Shown here piece by piece: positions 52,921 to 62,188 of a stretch of 64,000 nt of DNA (position 1 is the stretch's first letter; the number at the start of each line of letters is the position of its first letter). The position numbers and the translations under genes were made by a program. The DNA is from Buttiauxella sp965119215 (lineage in GTDB: Bacteria > Pseudomonadota > Gammaproteobacteria > Enterobacterales > Enterobacteriaceae): NCBI GenBank assembly GCA_965119215.1, contig CBCPKK010000005.1, positions 372,001 through 436,000 on the forward strand, in the 5' to 3' direction. The notes beneath the pieces were generated by a model, which saw nothing but the letters and a program-made list of their open reading frames with translations, was not told where the DNA came from and did no database searches.

Positions 52921-53910
52921 ATGGCTACCCAACTTACCGATGCTTTCGCTCGTAAGTTTTTTTACCTGCGTCTGTCTATTACCGACGTTTGCAATTTCCG
53001 TTGCAACTATTGCCTGCCCGATGGCTACAAGCCTCACGGTGTGGCAAATAAAAGTTTTCTTAACGTCGATGAAATTCGTCGCGTCACGCGCGCATTTGCG
53101 GCCCTCGGTACTGAAAAAGTACGCCTGACGGGCGGCGAACCCTCTTTGCGTAAAGACTTCACTGACATCATCGCGGCTGTGCGCGAAAACCCAGGTATCC
53201 GCCAGATTGCGGTCACTACCAACGGTTATCGCCTGGCGCGTGATATTCAGCAATGGCGTGATGCCGGGCTGACGGCGGTGAATGTCAGCGTCGACAGCCT
53301 CGACGCGCGCCAGTTTCATGCGATTACCGGGCAGGATAAATTCCGCCAGGTGATGGACGGCATTGATGCCGCTTTTGCCGCAGGCTTTGAGCGCGTAAAA
53401 GTGAACACTGTGCTGATGCGTGGCGTGAATCACCACGAACTCGATACCTTCCTTGCGTGGATAAAACCGCGTCCTGTCCAGCTGCGTTTTATCGAACTGA
53501 TGGAAACCGGCGACGGCGGCGAACTGTTCCGCAAACATCACATTTCCGGCAAAGTCATTCGCGACCAGTTGCTGGCTCGCGGTTGGGTTCACCAGCTCCG
53601 CAGCCGTAGCGATGGCCCGGCGCAAGTATTCTGCCATCCAGATTATCAGGGCGAAATCGGCCTGATCATGCCGTATGAAAAAGACTTTTGCGCCAGCTGT
53701 AACCGCCTGCGCGTGTCGTCGGTGGGCAACTTGCACCTGTGTTTATTTGGTGAGCAGGGCATTTCTTTGCGTGATTTGCTGGCAGATGACGGGCAAATCG
53801 ACGAGCTTGAAGCGCGAATTGCCGAAGCCTTAACACACAAAAAACAAACCCATTTCCTGCACGACGGTGAAACCGGCATCACCCAGAATCTGTCCTACAT
53901 CGGCGGATAA
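52921..53910 (+). CDS. moaA: GTP 3',8-cyclase MoaA
   Basis: 329-residue radical-SAM enzyme for the first step of molybdopterin synthesis. N-terminal cluster Cys24, Cys28, Cys31 (DVCNFRCNYC); the C-terminal substrate cluster uses FCASCNRLR and a later Cys in LHLCLF; essential C-terminal Gly-Gly (YIGG). The ATG at 52921 gives the E. coli length; the open frame upstream runs through the riboswitch. Operon moaABCDE. Confidence 0.97.
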   Translation: MATQLTDAFARKFFYLRLSITDVCNFRCNYCLPDGYKPHGVANKSFLNVDEIRRVTRAFAALGTEKVRLTGGEPSLRKDFTDIIAAVRENPGIRQIAVTTNGYRLARDIQQWRDAGLTAVNVSVDSLDARQFHAITGQDKFRQVMDGIDAAFAAGFERVKVNTVLMRGVNHHELDTFLAWIKPRPVQLRFIELMETGDGGELFRKHHISGKVIRDQLLARGWVHQLRSRSDGPAQVFCHPDYQGEIGLIMPYEKDFCASCNRLRVSSVGNLHLCLFGEQGISLRDLLADDGQIDELEARIAEALTHKKQTHFLHDGETGITQNLSYIGG

Positions 53911-53933
53911 ACCAGATAAAAAGGAAGATATTC

Positions 53934-54446
53934 ATGAGCCAGGTGAGCAGCGAATTTATCCCACTACATATTGCTATTCTGACGGTTTCCAGCCGTCGCG
54001 GTGAAGAAGACGACACCTCAGGGCATTATCTGCATGAGGCCGCTACAGAGGCGGGTCATAAAGTCGTCGCCAAAGCGATTGTGAAAGAAAACCGTTATGC
54101 CATTCGCGCCCAGGTTTCCCAATGGATTGCAGATGACGACGTTCAGGTTGTGCTGGTTAACGGTGGCACCGGTTTTACCGAAGGCGACCAGGCTCCCGAA
54201 GCATTGCTGCCGCTGTTTGACCGCGAAATCGAAGGGTTTGGGGAAGTCTTCCGCATGCTCTCTTTTGAAGAGATCGGCACCTCAACGCTGCAATCGCGCG
54301 CGCTGGCGGGTATTGCGAATCGCACCCTGATTTTTGCCATGCCGGGTTCCACCAAAGCTTGTCACACAGCCTGGGAAAATATCATCCAGCCACAGCTGGA
54401 TGCCCGTGTGCGCCCTTGTAATTTCCACCCACACATCAAGAAATAA
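53934..54446 (+). CDS. moaB: Molybdenum cofactor biosynthesis protein MoaB
   Basis: 170-residue MogA/MoaB-fold protein with VNGGTGFTEGDQAPEALLPL, the molybdopterin-binding motif. In enterobacteria its adenylyltransferase role overlaps MogA and it is thought dispensable. AAGGAAG precedes the ATG; three bases separate it from moaC. Confidence 0.95.
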   Translation: MSQVSSEFIPLHIAILTVSSRRGEEDDTSGHYLHEAATEAGHKVVAKAIVKENRYAIRAQVSQWIADDDVQVVLVNGGTGFTEGDQAPEALLPLFDREIEGFGEVFRMLSFEEIGTSTLQSRALAGIANRTLIFAMPGSTKACHTAWENIIQPQLDARVRPCNFHPHIKK

Positions 54447-54449
54447 ACT

Positions 54450-54947
54450 ATGTCGCAACTCACTCATATTAATGCTGCTGGCGAAGCGCACATGGTCGAT
54501 GTCTCCGCCAAAGCAGAAACCGTACGTGAAGCCCGCGCTGAAGCGTTCATTACGATGGAAGCCGAAACGTTAGCCATGATTATCGAAGGCAGCCATCACA
54601 AAGGTGATGTGTTTGCTACGGCGCGTATTGCCGGTATTCAGGCAGCAAAACGCACGTGGGATTTAATCCCGCTTTGCCACCCGTTGATGCTAAGCAAAGT
54701 CGAAGTGAATTTAGCCGCTGAGCCTGAACATAACCGTGTGCGCATTGAATCGGTCTGCCGTCTGACGGGCAAAACCGGCGTTGAAATGGAAGCGCTGACC
54801 GCCGCGTCGGTTGCCGCGTTAACCATTTACGATATGTGCAAAGCGGTGCAAAAAGACATGGTGATTGGCCCCGTTCGCTTGCTGGCGAAAAGCGGTGGCA
54901 AATCTGGCGACTTTAAGGTGGAAAACAAGGTGGACAGCAATGATTAA
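54450..54947 (+). CDS. moaC: Cyclic pyranopterin monophosphate synthase MoaC
   Basis: 165 residues, four longer than E. coli at the C-terminus (ENKVDSND). It converts the MoaA product to cPMP. Conserved active-site segments: KGDVFATARIAGIQAAKRTWDLIPLCHPL and MEALTAASVAALTIYDMCKA with catalytic Lys and Asp. Overlaps moaD by eight bases. Confidence 0.97.
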   Translation: MSQLTHINAAGEAHMVDVSAKAETVREARAEAFITMEAETLAMIIEGSHHKGDVFATARIAGIQAAKRTWDLIPLCHPLMLSKVEVNLAAEPEHNRVRIESVCRLTGKTGVEMEALTAASVAALTIYDMCKAVQKDMVIGPVRLLAKSGGKSGDFKVENKVDSND

Positions 54948-55185
54948 TGTCCTGTTTTTCGCCCAGGTGCGTGAGCTTGTTGACTGCGATAGCCTGCAGC
55001 TGGACGTTGCGTTTAGCGATGTCGAGCAACTGCGCCAAAATCTGGCCGCTAAAAGTGAACGTTGGGCGCTGGCGCTGGAATCCGGAAAGCTGTTGGCTGC
55101 GGTAAACCAAACGCTAGTTAGTTTTGACCATCCGCTTACAGACGGTGACGAAGTCGCATTCTTCCCGCCGGTCACTGGAGGCTGA
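54940..55185 (+). CDS. moaD: Molybdopterin synthase sulfur carrier subunit MoaD
   Basis: 81-residue ubiquitin-fold protein ending in the Gly-Gly that is adenylated and thiocarboxylated by MoeB. The last 30 residues (AVNQTLVSFDHPLTDGDEVA onward) match E. coli. The start MINVLFFAQ lies inside the moaC end. Partner of MoaE, whose gene starts two bases later. Confidence 0.96.
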   Translation: MINVLFFAQVRELVDCDSLQLDVAFSDVEQLRQNLAAKSERWALALESGKLLAAVNQTLVSFDHPLTDGDEVAFFPPVTGG

Positions 55186-55186
55186 A

Positions 55187-55639
55187 ATGGAAAATACCCG
55201 AATCCGTGTCAGCCACGAAAACTTTAACGTAGGTGATGAATACCAATGGCTTGCGCAGTGTGATGAAGACGGTGCCGTGGTGACGTTTACCGGCAAAGTT
55301 CGCAATCACAACCTGGGCGATAGCGTGAGTGCCTTAACGCTCGAACACTATCCAGGCATGACGGAAAAAGCGTTGGCGGAAATTATCGAAGAAGCGCGCA
55401 AACGCTGGCCGCTGCAACGCGTAAGTGTGATTCACCGCATTGGCGAATTGTGGCCTGGTGACGAAATTGTTTTCGTTGGCGTCACTGGTGCACACCGCAG
55501 TTCCGCGTTCGAATCCGCACAATTCATCATGGATTATCTGAAAACGCGCGCCCCGTTCTGGAAGCGCGAAGCCACGACTGACGGCTCCCGCTGGGTCGAA
55601 TCACGCGAAAGCGATAAGCAGGCGGCAAAGCGCTGGTAG
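55187..55639 (+). CDS. moaE: Molybdopterin synthase catalytic subunit MoaE
   Basis: 150 residues. It transfers sulfur from two MoaD molecules to cPMP. Conserved TFTGKVRNHN, HRIGELWPGDEIVFVGVTGAHR and catalytic Lys in APFWKRE. GGAGG stands just before the ATG; the frame stays open 21 codons upstream within moaD. Last gene of the moa operon; a small hairpin (55678-55693) follows. Confidence 0.96.
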   Translation: MENTRIRVSHENFNVGDEYQWLAQCDEDGAVVTFTGKVRNHNLGDSVSALTLEHYPGMTEKALAEIIEEARKRWPLQRVSVIHRIGELWPGDEIVFVGVTGAHRSSAFESAQFIMDYLKTRAPFWKREATTDGSRWVESRESDKQAAKRW

Positions 55640-55729
55640 CGTGCACGCCGGGTGGGATGTGTTAATCTTAATAACGGTGGGCTACGTCGCCCAATGTTCA
55701 GGTTTATTGACTTCACTTAAGGAAGCATC

Positions 55730-56440
55730 ATGGATCGATTCCCACGTTCCAATGACACCATCGTGCAGCAGGCCCGTACCGGTTTGCAGGCATATATGGC
55801 ACAAGTTTACGGCTGGATGACCTGCGGCCTGTTACTGACGGCATTTATCGCCTGGTATGCGGCGAATACGCCAGCGGTAATGGAATTCGTCTTTTCCAGC
55901 AAAATCACTTTCTTCGGTTTGATCATCGTGCAACTGGGGCTGGTGTTTGTGCTCTCGGGCATGGTGCATAAGCTCAGCGCAGGCGTGGCGACGAGCCTGT
56001 TTATGCTGTATTCGGCATTAACGGGTCTGACGCTTTCCAGTATTTTTATCGTTTACACCTATTCGTCCATCGCCAGTACCTTCGTGGTAGCGGGTGGCAT
56101 GTTTGGTGCCATGAGCCTGTACGGTTACACCACCAAGCGCGACCTGAGCGGTTTTGGCAACATGCTGTTTATGGCGCTGATCGGTATCGTTCTGGCCTCA
56201 CTGGTGAACATGTGGCTGAAAAGCACGGCGCTGATGTGGGCGGTGACGTATATCGGCGTAATCGTGTTTGTTGGCCTGACCGCCTATGACACGCAGAAGC
56301 TGAAAAACATCGGCGAGCAAATTGATACGAGTGATACGCAAACCATGCGCAAGTATTCGATTCTTGGCGCACTGACGCTGTATCTCGACTTCATCAACCT
56401 GTTCCTGATGCTGCTGCGTATTTTCGGCAACCGCCGTTAA
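55730..56440 (+). CDS. ybhL: BAX-inhibitor-1 family membrane protein YbhL
   Basis: 236-residue integral membrane protein with seven hydrophobic segments, of the Bax inhibitor-1/YccA family (characteristic AYDTQKLKNIG near the C-terminus, containing the Asp of the proposed Ca2+ leak/pH sensor). Role in enterobacteria not established. Its TAA stop shares the palindrome TTAA with the stop of convergent ybhN. Confidence 0.93.
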   Translation: MDRFPRSNDTIVQQARTGLQAYMAQVYGWMTCGLLLTAFIAWYAANTPAVMEFVFSSKITFFGLIIVQLGLVFVLSGMVHKLSAGVATSLFMLYSALTGLTLSSIFIVYTYSSIASTFVVAGGMFGAMSLYGYTTKRDLSGFGNMLFMALIGIVLASLVNMWLKSTALMWAVTYIGVIVFVGLTAYDTQKLKNIGEQIDTSDTQTMRKYSILGALTLYLDFINLFLMLLRIFGNRR

Positions 56441-57432
56441 TTTCGCTGTTCCCCCTCTCCCTCAGGGAGAGGGCGGTTTAAAACCTTCTCGTTCTTCACT
56501 CGCATCTTCTTCGCCCGACTCTCCAGCCCTAAATAACAGACAATCGCCAGAAGCAGCGGGGCGATAAAATAGAGCATCCGGTAAGCCAGTAACGCGGCAA
56601 TAATAACGCCATTGCTGACATGTTCCCCGGCCAGCAACGCGATAAACACCGCTTCCAGCGCACCAATCCCCGCAGGAATATGCACAATCACCCCAGCGAT
56701 GCTGCTCACCAATAGCACGCCTAATACGAAGAAATAATTCACGTTCTGGCCCAGCAATAACCAGATAATGGCGCCCATCACCATCCAGTTGGCGCTTGAT
56801 ATAGCCAACTGCATCAGGGCAAATTTAAACGAAGGTAGCACCAGTCGCTGGCCTTTTATCGTCATATGGCGATGCTTGGCAAAGGCACAAAACCACAGAT
56901 AAACCGCAATAATGGCCAGCAGCACGCCACCTAAAATCCGCAGCGTTGTCTCGTCTATGTACCAGTGCTCGGGCAGTTGCACCACGCCAACGGTAAAAAT
57001 TACCCCAGCTAAAAGAATGTAGCCCAGCCAGTTAGTCGAAATACTTAACGAGAAGATGCGCGTAATAGTGGCGCTGGGTAGCCCAAGACGGGAATAAAGC
57101 CGATAACGCATGCCAATACCGCCGACCCAGGTGCTCAGCGTCAGGTTGAAGGCGTAACAGATGAACGACACCAGCATCACCTGCCGTTTCGCCAGTTTGT
57201 GTCCGCAATATGCCCGCGCCAGCAAATCGTAACAGCCGTAAATCAGATAGCTCAGAATGACCAGCCCCACCGCGCTAAACAGCGCCAGGCGGTTATAGTT
57301 GCGAATAACCTCCCAGACTTCTTCCCAATTGACCTTCGTTGCATACACCACCAACAGCACGATAACGGCAATGAAAAATAGCCAGGTGAGGATTTTCTTC
57401 GCTTTGCGCCATTTGGGATGCGAATGCGACAT
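56437..57432 (-). CDS. ybhN: YbhN, flippase-like membrane protein
   Basis: 331 residues with about eight membrane helices, of the UPF0104/lysylphosphatidylglycerol-synthase transmembrane family. It lies directly after clsB, and family data suggest a part in cardiolipin or polyisoprenoid-linked lipid handling. It is some 13 residues longer than E. coli YbhN; the extra tail, RPLPEGEGEQRN, is encoded by a palindromic repeat at 56453-56473. The start overlaps the clsB stop by one base; the stop overlaps that of ybhL by four bases. Confidence 0.9.
   Translation of the reverse strand: MSHSHPKWRKAKKILTWLFFIAVIVLLVVYATKVNWEEVWEVIRNYNRLALFSAVGLVILSYLIYGCYDLLARAYCGHKLAKRQVMLVSFICYAFNLTLSTWVGGIGMRYRLYSRLGLPSATITRIFSLSISTNWLGYILLAGVIFTVGVVQLPEHWYIDETTLRILGGVLLAIIAVYLWFCAFAKHRHMTIKGQRLVLPSFKFALMQLAISSANWMVMGAIIWLLLGQNVNYFFVLGVLLVSSIAGVIVHIPAGIGALEAVFIALLAGEHVSNGVIIAALLAYRMLYFIAPLLLAIVCYLGLESRAKKMRVKNEKVLNRPLPEGEGEQRN
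56453..56473. repeat. Palindromic repeat inside the ybhN 3' end
   Basis: CCCTCTCCC (56453-56461), TCA loop, GGGAGAGGG (56465-56473). Such CCCTCTCCC palindromes are dispersed in many enterobacterial genomes. Here the element is read through as the YbhN tail and stands 12 bases past the ybhL stop, where it could also act as a terminator stem. Confidence 0.65.
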
Positions 57433-58673
57433 CAGTATTTAACCCCCTGATCTTCCGCCTCAACTCTGTCCTGGGTTTCAATATGGGGCTGAGCAGGAGG
57501 CATGACTTGCGAGAGGCGAGGCGTATGCGCGGGCAGCCAGCCGACCATCGCAGGGAAGTGACGCAAAAAGTGGAACGCCAGCACGCTTTTCGCCAGGTTC
57601 CACCATGTCCGTTTCGGCAGCATTGATTCGTCGACAGGATGGCAATCTCTGGCAATCAGGCCGCTCAGGTTTTCCCGCAAAGTGCCATTGAAGGTGCGGT
57701 CGTAGATAATCAGATTGGCTTCCAGGTTTAGCGACAAACTCAACGGGTCAAGATTACTGGAACCTACCGTTGCCCAGTGGTCGTCCATCAACGCAACTTT
57801 CCCGTGTAACGGACGGCGGTGGTATTCATAGATTTTCACGCCCGACCGCACCAGGTAGTTGTACAACAGGCGTGCGCCGACTTTCACAATCGGCATATCC
57901 GGCTCGCCCTGCACAATCAGTTTTACCGATACCCCTCGCCGAGACGCATTACGCATCGCATGTAACAGCCGATAACCGGGGAAGAAATAAGCATTAGCGA
58001 TAATCACTTCACGCTTCGCTTTGCTGAGCATTTTCAGGTAGTAACGCTCTATGTCGTCACGGTGTCGGTTGTTGTCTCGCCAGACAAACAAGGCTTGCGC
58101 TTCACCAGGCTTGAGGTTTTCTTGTGCCGGATTACGCCGACGCCACCAGCGGCGTTTATTGTCCTGGCCGGGCAGGTTGGAAATCACGTATTGGTAGATA
58201 TCATCCACGACCGGGCCTTCAACCTTCACCGAGTAATCCTGCTTGGCTTCCGGGCCGTAATCACTCATTTGCTCGGCGGAATAGTTAATGCCGCCCACAA
58301 ACGCCACTTCGCCATCGATCACCACAATTTTACGGTGCATGCGGCGGAATAAATTCGTGCGCATACCCAACAGCAACGGGCGAGGATCGTAATAGCGGAA
58401 CAGAACGCCCGCCGCGGTGAGTTGGTTTACAAATTCATCGCTTAAATCCGGTGAACCGTAGCCATCAAGCAGAACTTCTACACTAACACCGCGTTTGGCG
58501 GCATTCAGCAAGACCTCATGTAATTGTTTTCCTACATCATCTTCAAACCAGATGAATGTTTCGAGGATCACTTTGCTGCGGGCATGGTCGATGGCTTTAA
58601 ACACCGCCGGGAAAAATTGGTCGCCGTTTTCGAGTAACGAAATACGGTTCCCATCGCGCCAGTTATTTTTCAT
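57432..58673 (-). CDS. clsB: Cardiolipin synthase B
   Basis: 413 residues, the E. coli length. Phospholipase-D superfamily with two HKD motifs: HRKIVVIDGEVAFVGG (near residue 113) and HGKVALMDDHWATVGSSN (near 290). It makes cardiolipin, and in E. coli also phosphatidylglycerol, at the inner membrane. The start MKNNWRDG matches E. coli; the ATG overlaps the ybhP stop by four bases. Operon ybhP-clsB-ybhN. Confidence 0.95.
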   Translation of the reverse strand: MKNNWRDGNRISLLENGDQFFPAVFKAIDHARSKVILETFIWFEDDVGKQLHEVLLNAAKRGVSVEVLLDGYGSPDLSDEFVNQLTAAGVLFRYYDPRPLLLGMRTNLFRRMHRKIVVIDGEVAFVGGINYSAEQMSDYGPEAKQDYSVKVEGPVVDDIYQYVISNLPGQDNKRRWWRRRNPAQENLKPGEAQALFVWRDNNRHRDDIERYYLKMLSKAKREVIIANAYFFPGYRLLHAMRNASRRGVSVKLIVQGEPDMPIVKVGARLLYNYLVRSGVKIYEYHRRPLHGKVALMDDHWATVGSSNLDPLSLSLNLEANLIIYDRTFNGTLRENLSGLIARDCHPVDESMLPKRTWWNLAKSVLAFHFLRHFPAMVGWLPAHTPRLSQVMPPAQPHIETQDRVEAEDQGVKY

Positions 58674-59428
58674 AGATGAATCTCCACGGCTAATGGCGCA
58701 TGGTCCGAGAGATGCCGCCACTGGCGTAACGGCAGAGCCGTCGGCGCACTAGCGGAAGCATTTTTCACATAAATTCTATCGAGACGAAGCAGCGGGAAAC
58801 GGGCAGGGAAGGTACGCGCAGGGCGACCCCACGCACGGGTAAATACTTCATCTAAACCGGTCTGTTTTAGCTGTAAATTGGCGCGCTGCTGCCAGTCATT
58901 AAAATCCCCAGCAACCACAACAGGCTCGCCTTCCGGGAGTTCATTCACCAGTTTGCACAGCATATTTAGCTGCGCCTGGCGGTGTTCGTCACGCAAACCG
59001 AGATGCACACAAATAACATGTACGCGGATATCAGCGCCCGGCACATTCATCTGGCAGTGCAGCATGCCACGCTTTTCATGGCCTTCGACCGAAATATCAC
59101 GGTTTTCAAAGTGATGGATGGGGAATCGCGATAAAACGGCATTGCCGTGATGACCCTCGGGATAAACCGCGTTGCGACCATACGCAAAATCACTCCACAT
59201 CGTGTCAGCGAGAAATTCGTAATGGCTGGTATCTGGCCAGTTTTCAATGTGCAGCGGATGGATTTCGTGTGCGCCCATCACCTCTTGCAGGCAGACAATA
59301 TCGGCAGAAACCGCACGCACCGCATCGCGCAACTCCGGCAAAATGAAACGTCTGTTGAGTGCGGTAAACCCTTTGTGTGTATTAATTGTGAGCACTTTAA
59401 AGGAAAAGTGCTGAGCCTTGTTACCCAT
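58670..59428 (-). CDS. ybhP: Endonuclease/exonuclease/phosphatase-family protein YbhP
   Basis: 252 residues. EEP-superfamily hydrolase: INTHKGFT at the start, LQEVMGAHE (metal Glu), VVAGDFNDW and the C-terminal SDHAPL catalytic Asp-His. Related to sphingomyelinase/DNase I-like phosphodiesterases; the substrate is unknown, perhaps a phospholipid given the clsB operon. The start MGNKAQHF has GGGAGAAGC directly before the ATG; the frame stays open 18 codons upstream. Confidence 0.92.
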   Translation of the reverse strand: MGNKAQHFSFKVLTINTHKGFTALNRRFILPELRDAVRAVSADIVCLQEVMGAHEIHPLHIENWPDTSHYEFLADTMWSDFAYGRNAVYPEGHHGNAVLSRFPIHHFENRDISVEGHEKRGMLHCQMNVPGADIRVHVICVHLGLRDEHRQAQLNMLCKLVNELPEGEPVVVAGDFNDWQQRANLQLKQTGLDEVFTRAWGRPARTFPARFPLLRLDRIYVKNASASAPTALPLRQWRHLSDHAPLAVEIHL

Positions 59429-59560
59429 GCTTCTCCCGGCATTGTTAACATCCCGATGAAAATAAAGTGTAGTCTCTGTCACAAATAGGTGTCGGGTTAC
59501 GGAATTTTCCGCATACTGCGGTACTCTGAATGACAGGAATTAGCGGCCAGGAGAGAAATA

Positions 59561-59971
59561 ATGAAATGGCAACAGCGTGTACAAGTGACAACAGGCCTAA
59601 GCTGCTGGCAGATAATGCTGCACCTTTTAGTGGTCTTTGCGCTGCTCGTTGGCTGGAAAACCGCCACCCTGATTCACGTCGGCATTGGGCTATGCGCGGT
59701 GTATGCGGTAACGGTTATTTTGATGTTCGCTCTGCAGCGTGTTCATACCGGGCGGTTGCGCGATATTGGTGATTTTCTTGAAGAGCTGACCACCACCTGG
59801 TATTTCGGTTCAGCAATGATTGCGCTGTGGCTGCTGTCACGCGTGGTCGAAAACAAGTTTGTACTGGCAGGCGCAGGGCTTGCCATGATTGCAGGCCCGA
59901 TTATTTATTCGCTGCTTGCCAAAGATAAAACCTCAGGCAATTTTGCGCCGAAACATCCAGTACGCCGCTGA
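59561..59971 (+). CDS. ybhQ: Inner-membrane protein YbhQ
   Basis: 136 residues, the E. coli length, with four hydrophobic segments and a basic C-terminus (KHPVRR). Function unknown. GGAGAG precedes the ATG. Its last 39 bases overlap the 3' end of ybhR on the opposite strand. Confidence 0.9.
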   Translation: MKWQQRVQVTTGLSCWQIMLHLLVVFALLVGWKTATLIHVGIGLCAVYAVTVILMFALQRVHTGRLRDIGDFLEELTTTWYFGSAMIALWLLSRVVENKFVLAGAGLAMIAGPIIYSLLAKDKTSGNFAPKHPVRR

Positions 59972-61039
59972 ACCCGTGGTGGCCGCTATTACTAATAGTG
60001 GCCACACACTTCCCCACACAATATCAAAACTCGCGTTTTTCAAATAAATCTGCTTAGTGATATCGGTGAAATGCCGAATTGGGTTTACCCACGTCAGGTT
60101 TTGCAGCCACACTGGCATGTTCTCGACGGGCGACACATAACCCGAAAGCAAAATCGCAGGCATCATAAAGACAAACACTCCGATAAACGCCTGCTGTTGC
60201 GTTGAACACAGCGACGAGATCAACAAACCAAACCCCACTAGCGACAAACCGTAAATCAGCATCGTGAAGTAAAACAGCAGCAGCGAGCCGGAAAACGGAA
60301 TGTGATAACCCCAAATCCCAACGCCTAGCACAATGGTCGCCTGGCCAATAGCCACGATTTGCGCAGGCACGGCTTTGCCGACGAATATCTGCCAGGTTGC
60401 CAGCGGGGAAACCAGTAGCTGGTCCAGCGTGCCTTGCTCGCGTTCGCGGGCGACAGAAAGGGAGGTAACAATCATCACGCCAATAGTTGTGATCATCGCA
60501 ATCAGCGACGGCACCACAAACCATTTGTAATCCAGGTTCGGGTTATACCAGTTGCGCACCACCAGTTCGCTGTTGTTCGGTTTCGGCTGCCCGGACACCA
60601 GTTCCTGTTGGTAATTCTTCACGATCTGTTGCAGGTAATTCGCTGCTATTTGGGCGCTGTTAGAGTTTCGCCCATCCAGAATAATTTGCAGTTTTGCCTG
60701 CTGCTGGCTGGCGATATCGCGTGAGAAATTGGCCGGGAAGCGAATTAACAACAGCGCTTTTTGGTTGTCGATAGTCGGCTGAATTTCCTGCGGGCTTTTC
60801 AGCAGCAACACATGGCTAAACGCTTTGGCGCGGGCAAAACGCTGAGTCAGCTCAACGGAATGGCTGCCGTTATCCTCGTTGTAAATCGCAATGGTGGCGT
60901 TGGTCACCTCAAGCGTGGCGGCGAACGGGAACAAAACCACCTGTAAAACCACGGGCAGAATCAAAATCGCGCGCGTTTGCGGCTCGCGCAGCAGGGATTG
61001 CAGCTCTTTGCGAATCAGTGTCCAGAGTCGATAAAACAT
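59933..61039 (-). CDS. ybhR: ABC exporter permease YbhR
   Basis: 368 residues, the E. coli length. ABC-2 type permease: one N-terminal helix, a large periplasmic domain, five C-terminal helices and the REREQGTLDQLLVSPL coupling segment. In E. coli YbhFSR exports cationic drugs and Na+/H+ have been proposed as substrates. Nine bases separate it from ybhS. Its 3' end overlaps ybhQ. Confidence 0.93.
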   Translation of the reverse strand: MFYRLWTLIRKELQSLLREPQTRAILILPVVLQVVLFPFAATLEVTNATIAIYNEDNGSHSVELTQRFARAKAFSHVLLLKSPQEIQPTIDNQKALLLIRFPANFSRDIASQQQAKLQIILDGRNSNSAQIAANYLQQIVKNYQQELVSGQPKPNNSELVVRNWYNPNLDYKWFVVPSLIAMITTIGVMIVTSLSVAREREQGTLDQLLVSPLATWQIFVGKAVPAQIVAIGQATIVLGVGIWGYHIPFSGSLLLFYFTMLIYGLSLVGFGLLISSLCSTQQQAFIGVFVFMMPAILLSGYVSPVENMPVWLQNLTWVNPIRHFTDITKQIYLKNASFDIVWGSVWPLLVIAATTGSAAYWMFRRKIA

Positions 61040-61048
61040 AGCCTTCCC

Positions 61049-62188
61049 TTAATCAAGACGACGTTTGGTTTTCAGTGCCGTCAGGCCGATAAACATCACC
61101 GCTGAAGCAATTAAAAACAGCACGTTAATGACTAACACGGTTGTAATGTTCCCCGCCAAAAACAGGCTTTGTAGCGTGCTGACGAAGTAACGCGCCGGAA
61201 TGACATACGTCACCGCGCGGATAATCGCGGGCATGCTGTCAATCTGGAAGATAAAACCAGACAGCATAATCGACGGCAGAAACGCGGCGTTTAACGCCAC
61301 CTGCGCAGCATTAAACTGGTTGCGGGTAATTGTGGATATCAGCAACCCCATGCCGAGCGTGCTGAGCAAAAACAGGCTGGTGATGAAGAATAAAATCAGC
61401 AGCGAACCGCGATAGGGCACGCCGAGAATAAACACCGACACCAGCATACACAGCAGCATCGCCAGCATACCCAGCACGTAGTAGGGTAGCAGTTTGCACA
61501 ACAGCAGTTCGGTGCGAGTGACCTGCGTTGAGAGCAAGGCTTCCATGGTGCCGCGTTCCCACTCGCGCGCGACGACAAGCGATGTGAGGATCGCCCCAAT
61601 CACCGTCATGATGATGGTGATAGCTCCGGGAATAATAAAATGCTGGCTGATGGCCGCCGGGTTAAACCAGTACCGCAGTTGCACATCAATTAACGGTTCA
61701 AACTTCTCGCCGCGATCTTCCGCCCGTTGTTGCTGCCAGATTTGCCAAATCCCCTCCATGTAACCCTGCACGAAGTTAGCGGTATTCGGTTCACTGCCAT
61801 CGGTGATGACCTGCACCGGCGCGGTATTACCGACCCGCGCCATGTTTTGCGCGAAGTCAGGTGGGATCACCACCAGACCGCGGATTTTCCCCGCCTGCAT
61901 CAGTTGAATCAGGTGCTGGCGATTATCGCTAATCGTTGGATCGATATAGGGCGAGGCGCTAATGGTGTGGGCGAAATCCAGCGCTTCCTCGCTTTGCTGT
62001 TCGAGCAAAACACCCACGCGCAAACGGCTGGAGTCGAGGTTGATGCCATAACCAAAAATAAACAGCAGCAACAGCGGGATCACCACGGCAATCAGCCAAC
62101 TGCTGGGGTCGCGCACAATCTGGCGTGTTTCTTTCACGCACAGGGCGCGAACGCGTCGCCAGGAAACGGCCTGGTTATGCTCGCTCAT
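61049..62188 (-). CDS. ybhS: ABC exporter permease YbhS
   Basis: 379-residue ABC-2 permease, paralogous to YbhR: N-terminal helix (LIAVVIPLLLLFIFGYGI), periplasmic domain, then REWERGTMEALLSTQVTR and five helices. It forms the membrane part of the exporter with YbhR. The start overlaps the ybhF stop by 14 bases. Confidence 0.93.
   Translation of the reverse strand: MSEHNQAVSWRRVRALCVKETRQIVRDPSSWLIAVVIPLLLLFIFGYGINLDSSRLRVGVLLEQQSEEALDFAHTISASPYIDPTISDNRQHLIQLMQAGKIRGLVVIPPDFAQNMARVGNTAPVQVITDGSEPNTANFVQGYMEGIWQIWQQQRAEDRGEKFEPLIDVQLRYWFNPAAISQHFIIPGAITIIMTVIGAILTSLVVAREWERGTMEALLSTQVTRTELLLCKLLPYYVLGMLAMLLCMLVSVFILGVPYRGSLLILFFITSLFLLSTLGMGLLISTITRNQFNAAQVALNAAFLPSIMLSGFIFQIDSMPAIIRAVTYVIPARYFVSTLQSLFLAGNITTVLVINVLFLIASAVMFIGLTALKTKRRLD

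Noticed and set aside
52816..53736. Long open frame (306 codons) antisense to moaA
   Set aside because: It mirrors the codon pattern of moaA, covers the riboswitch, and its product resembles no family; typical shadow frame.
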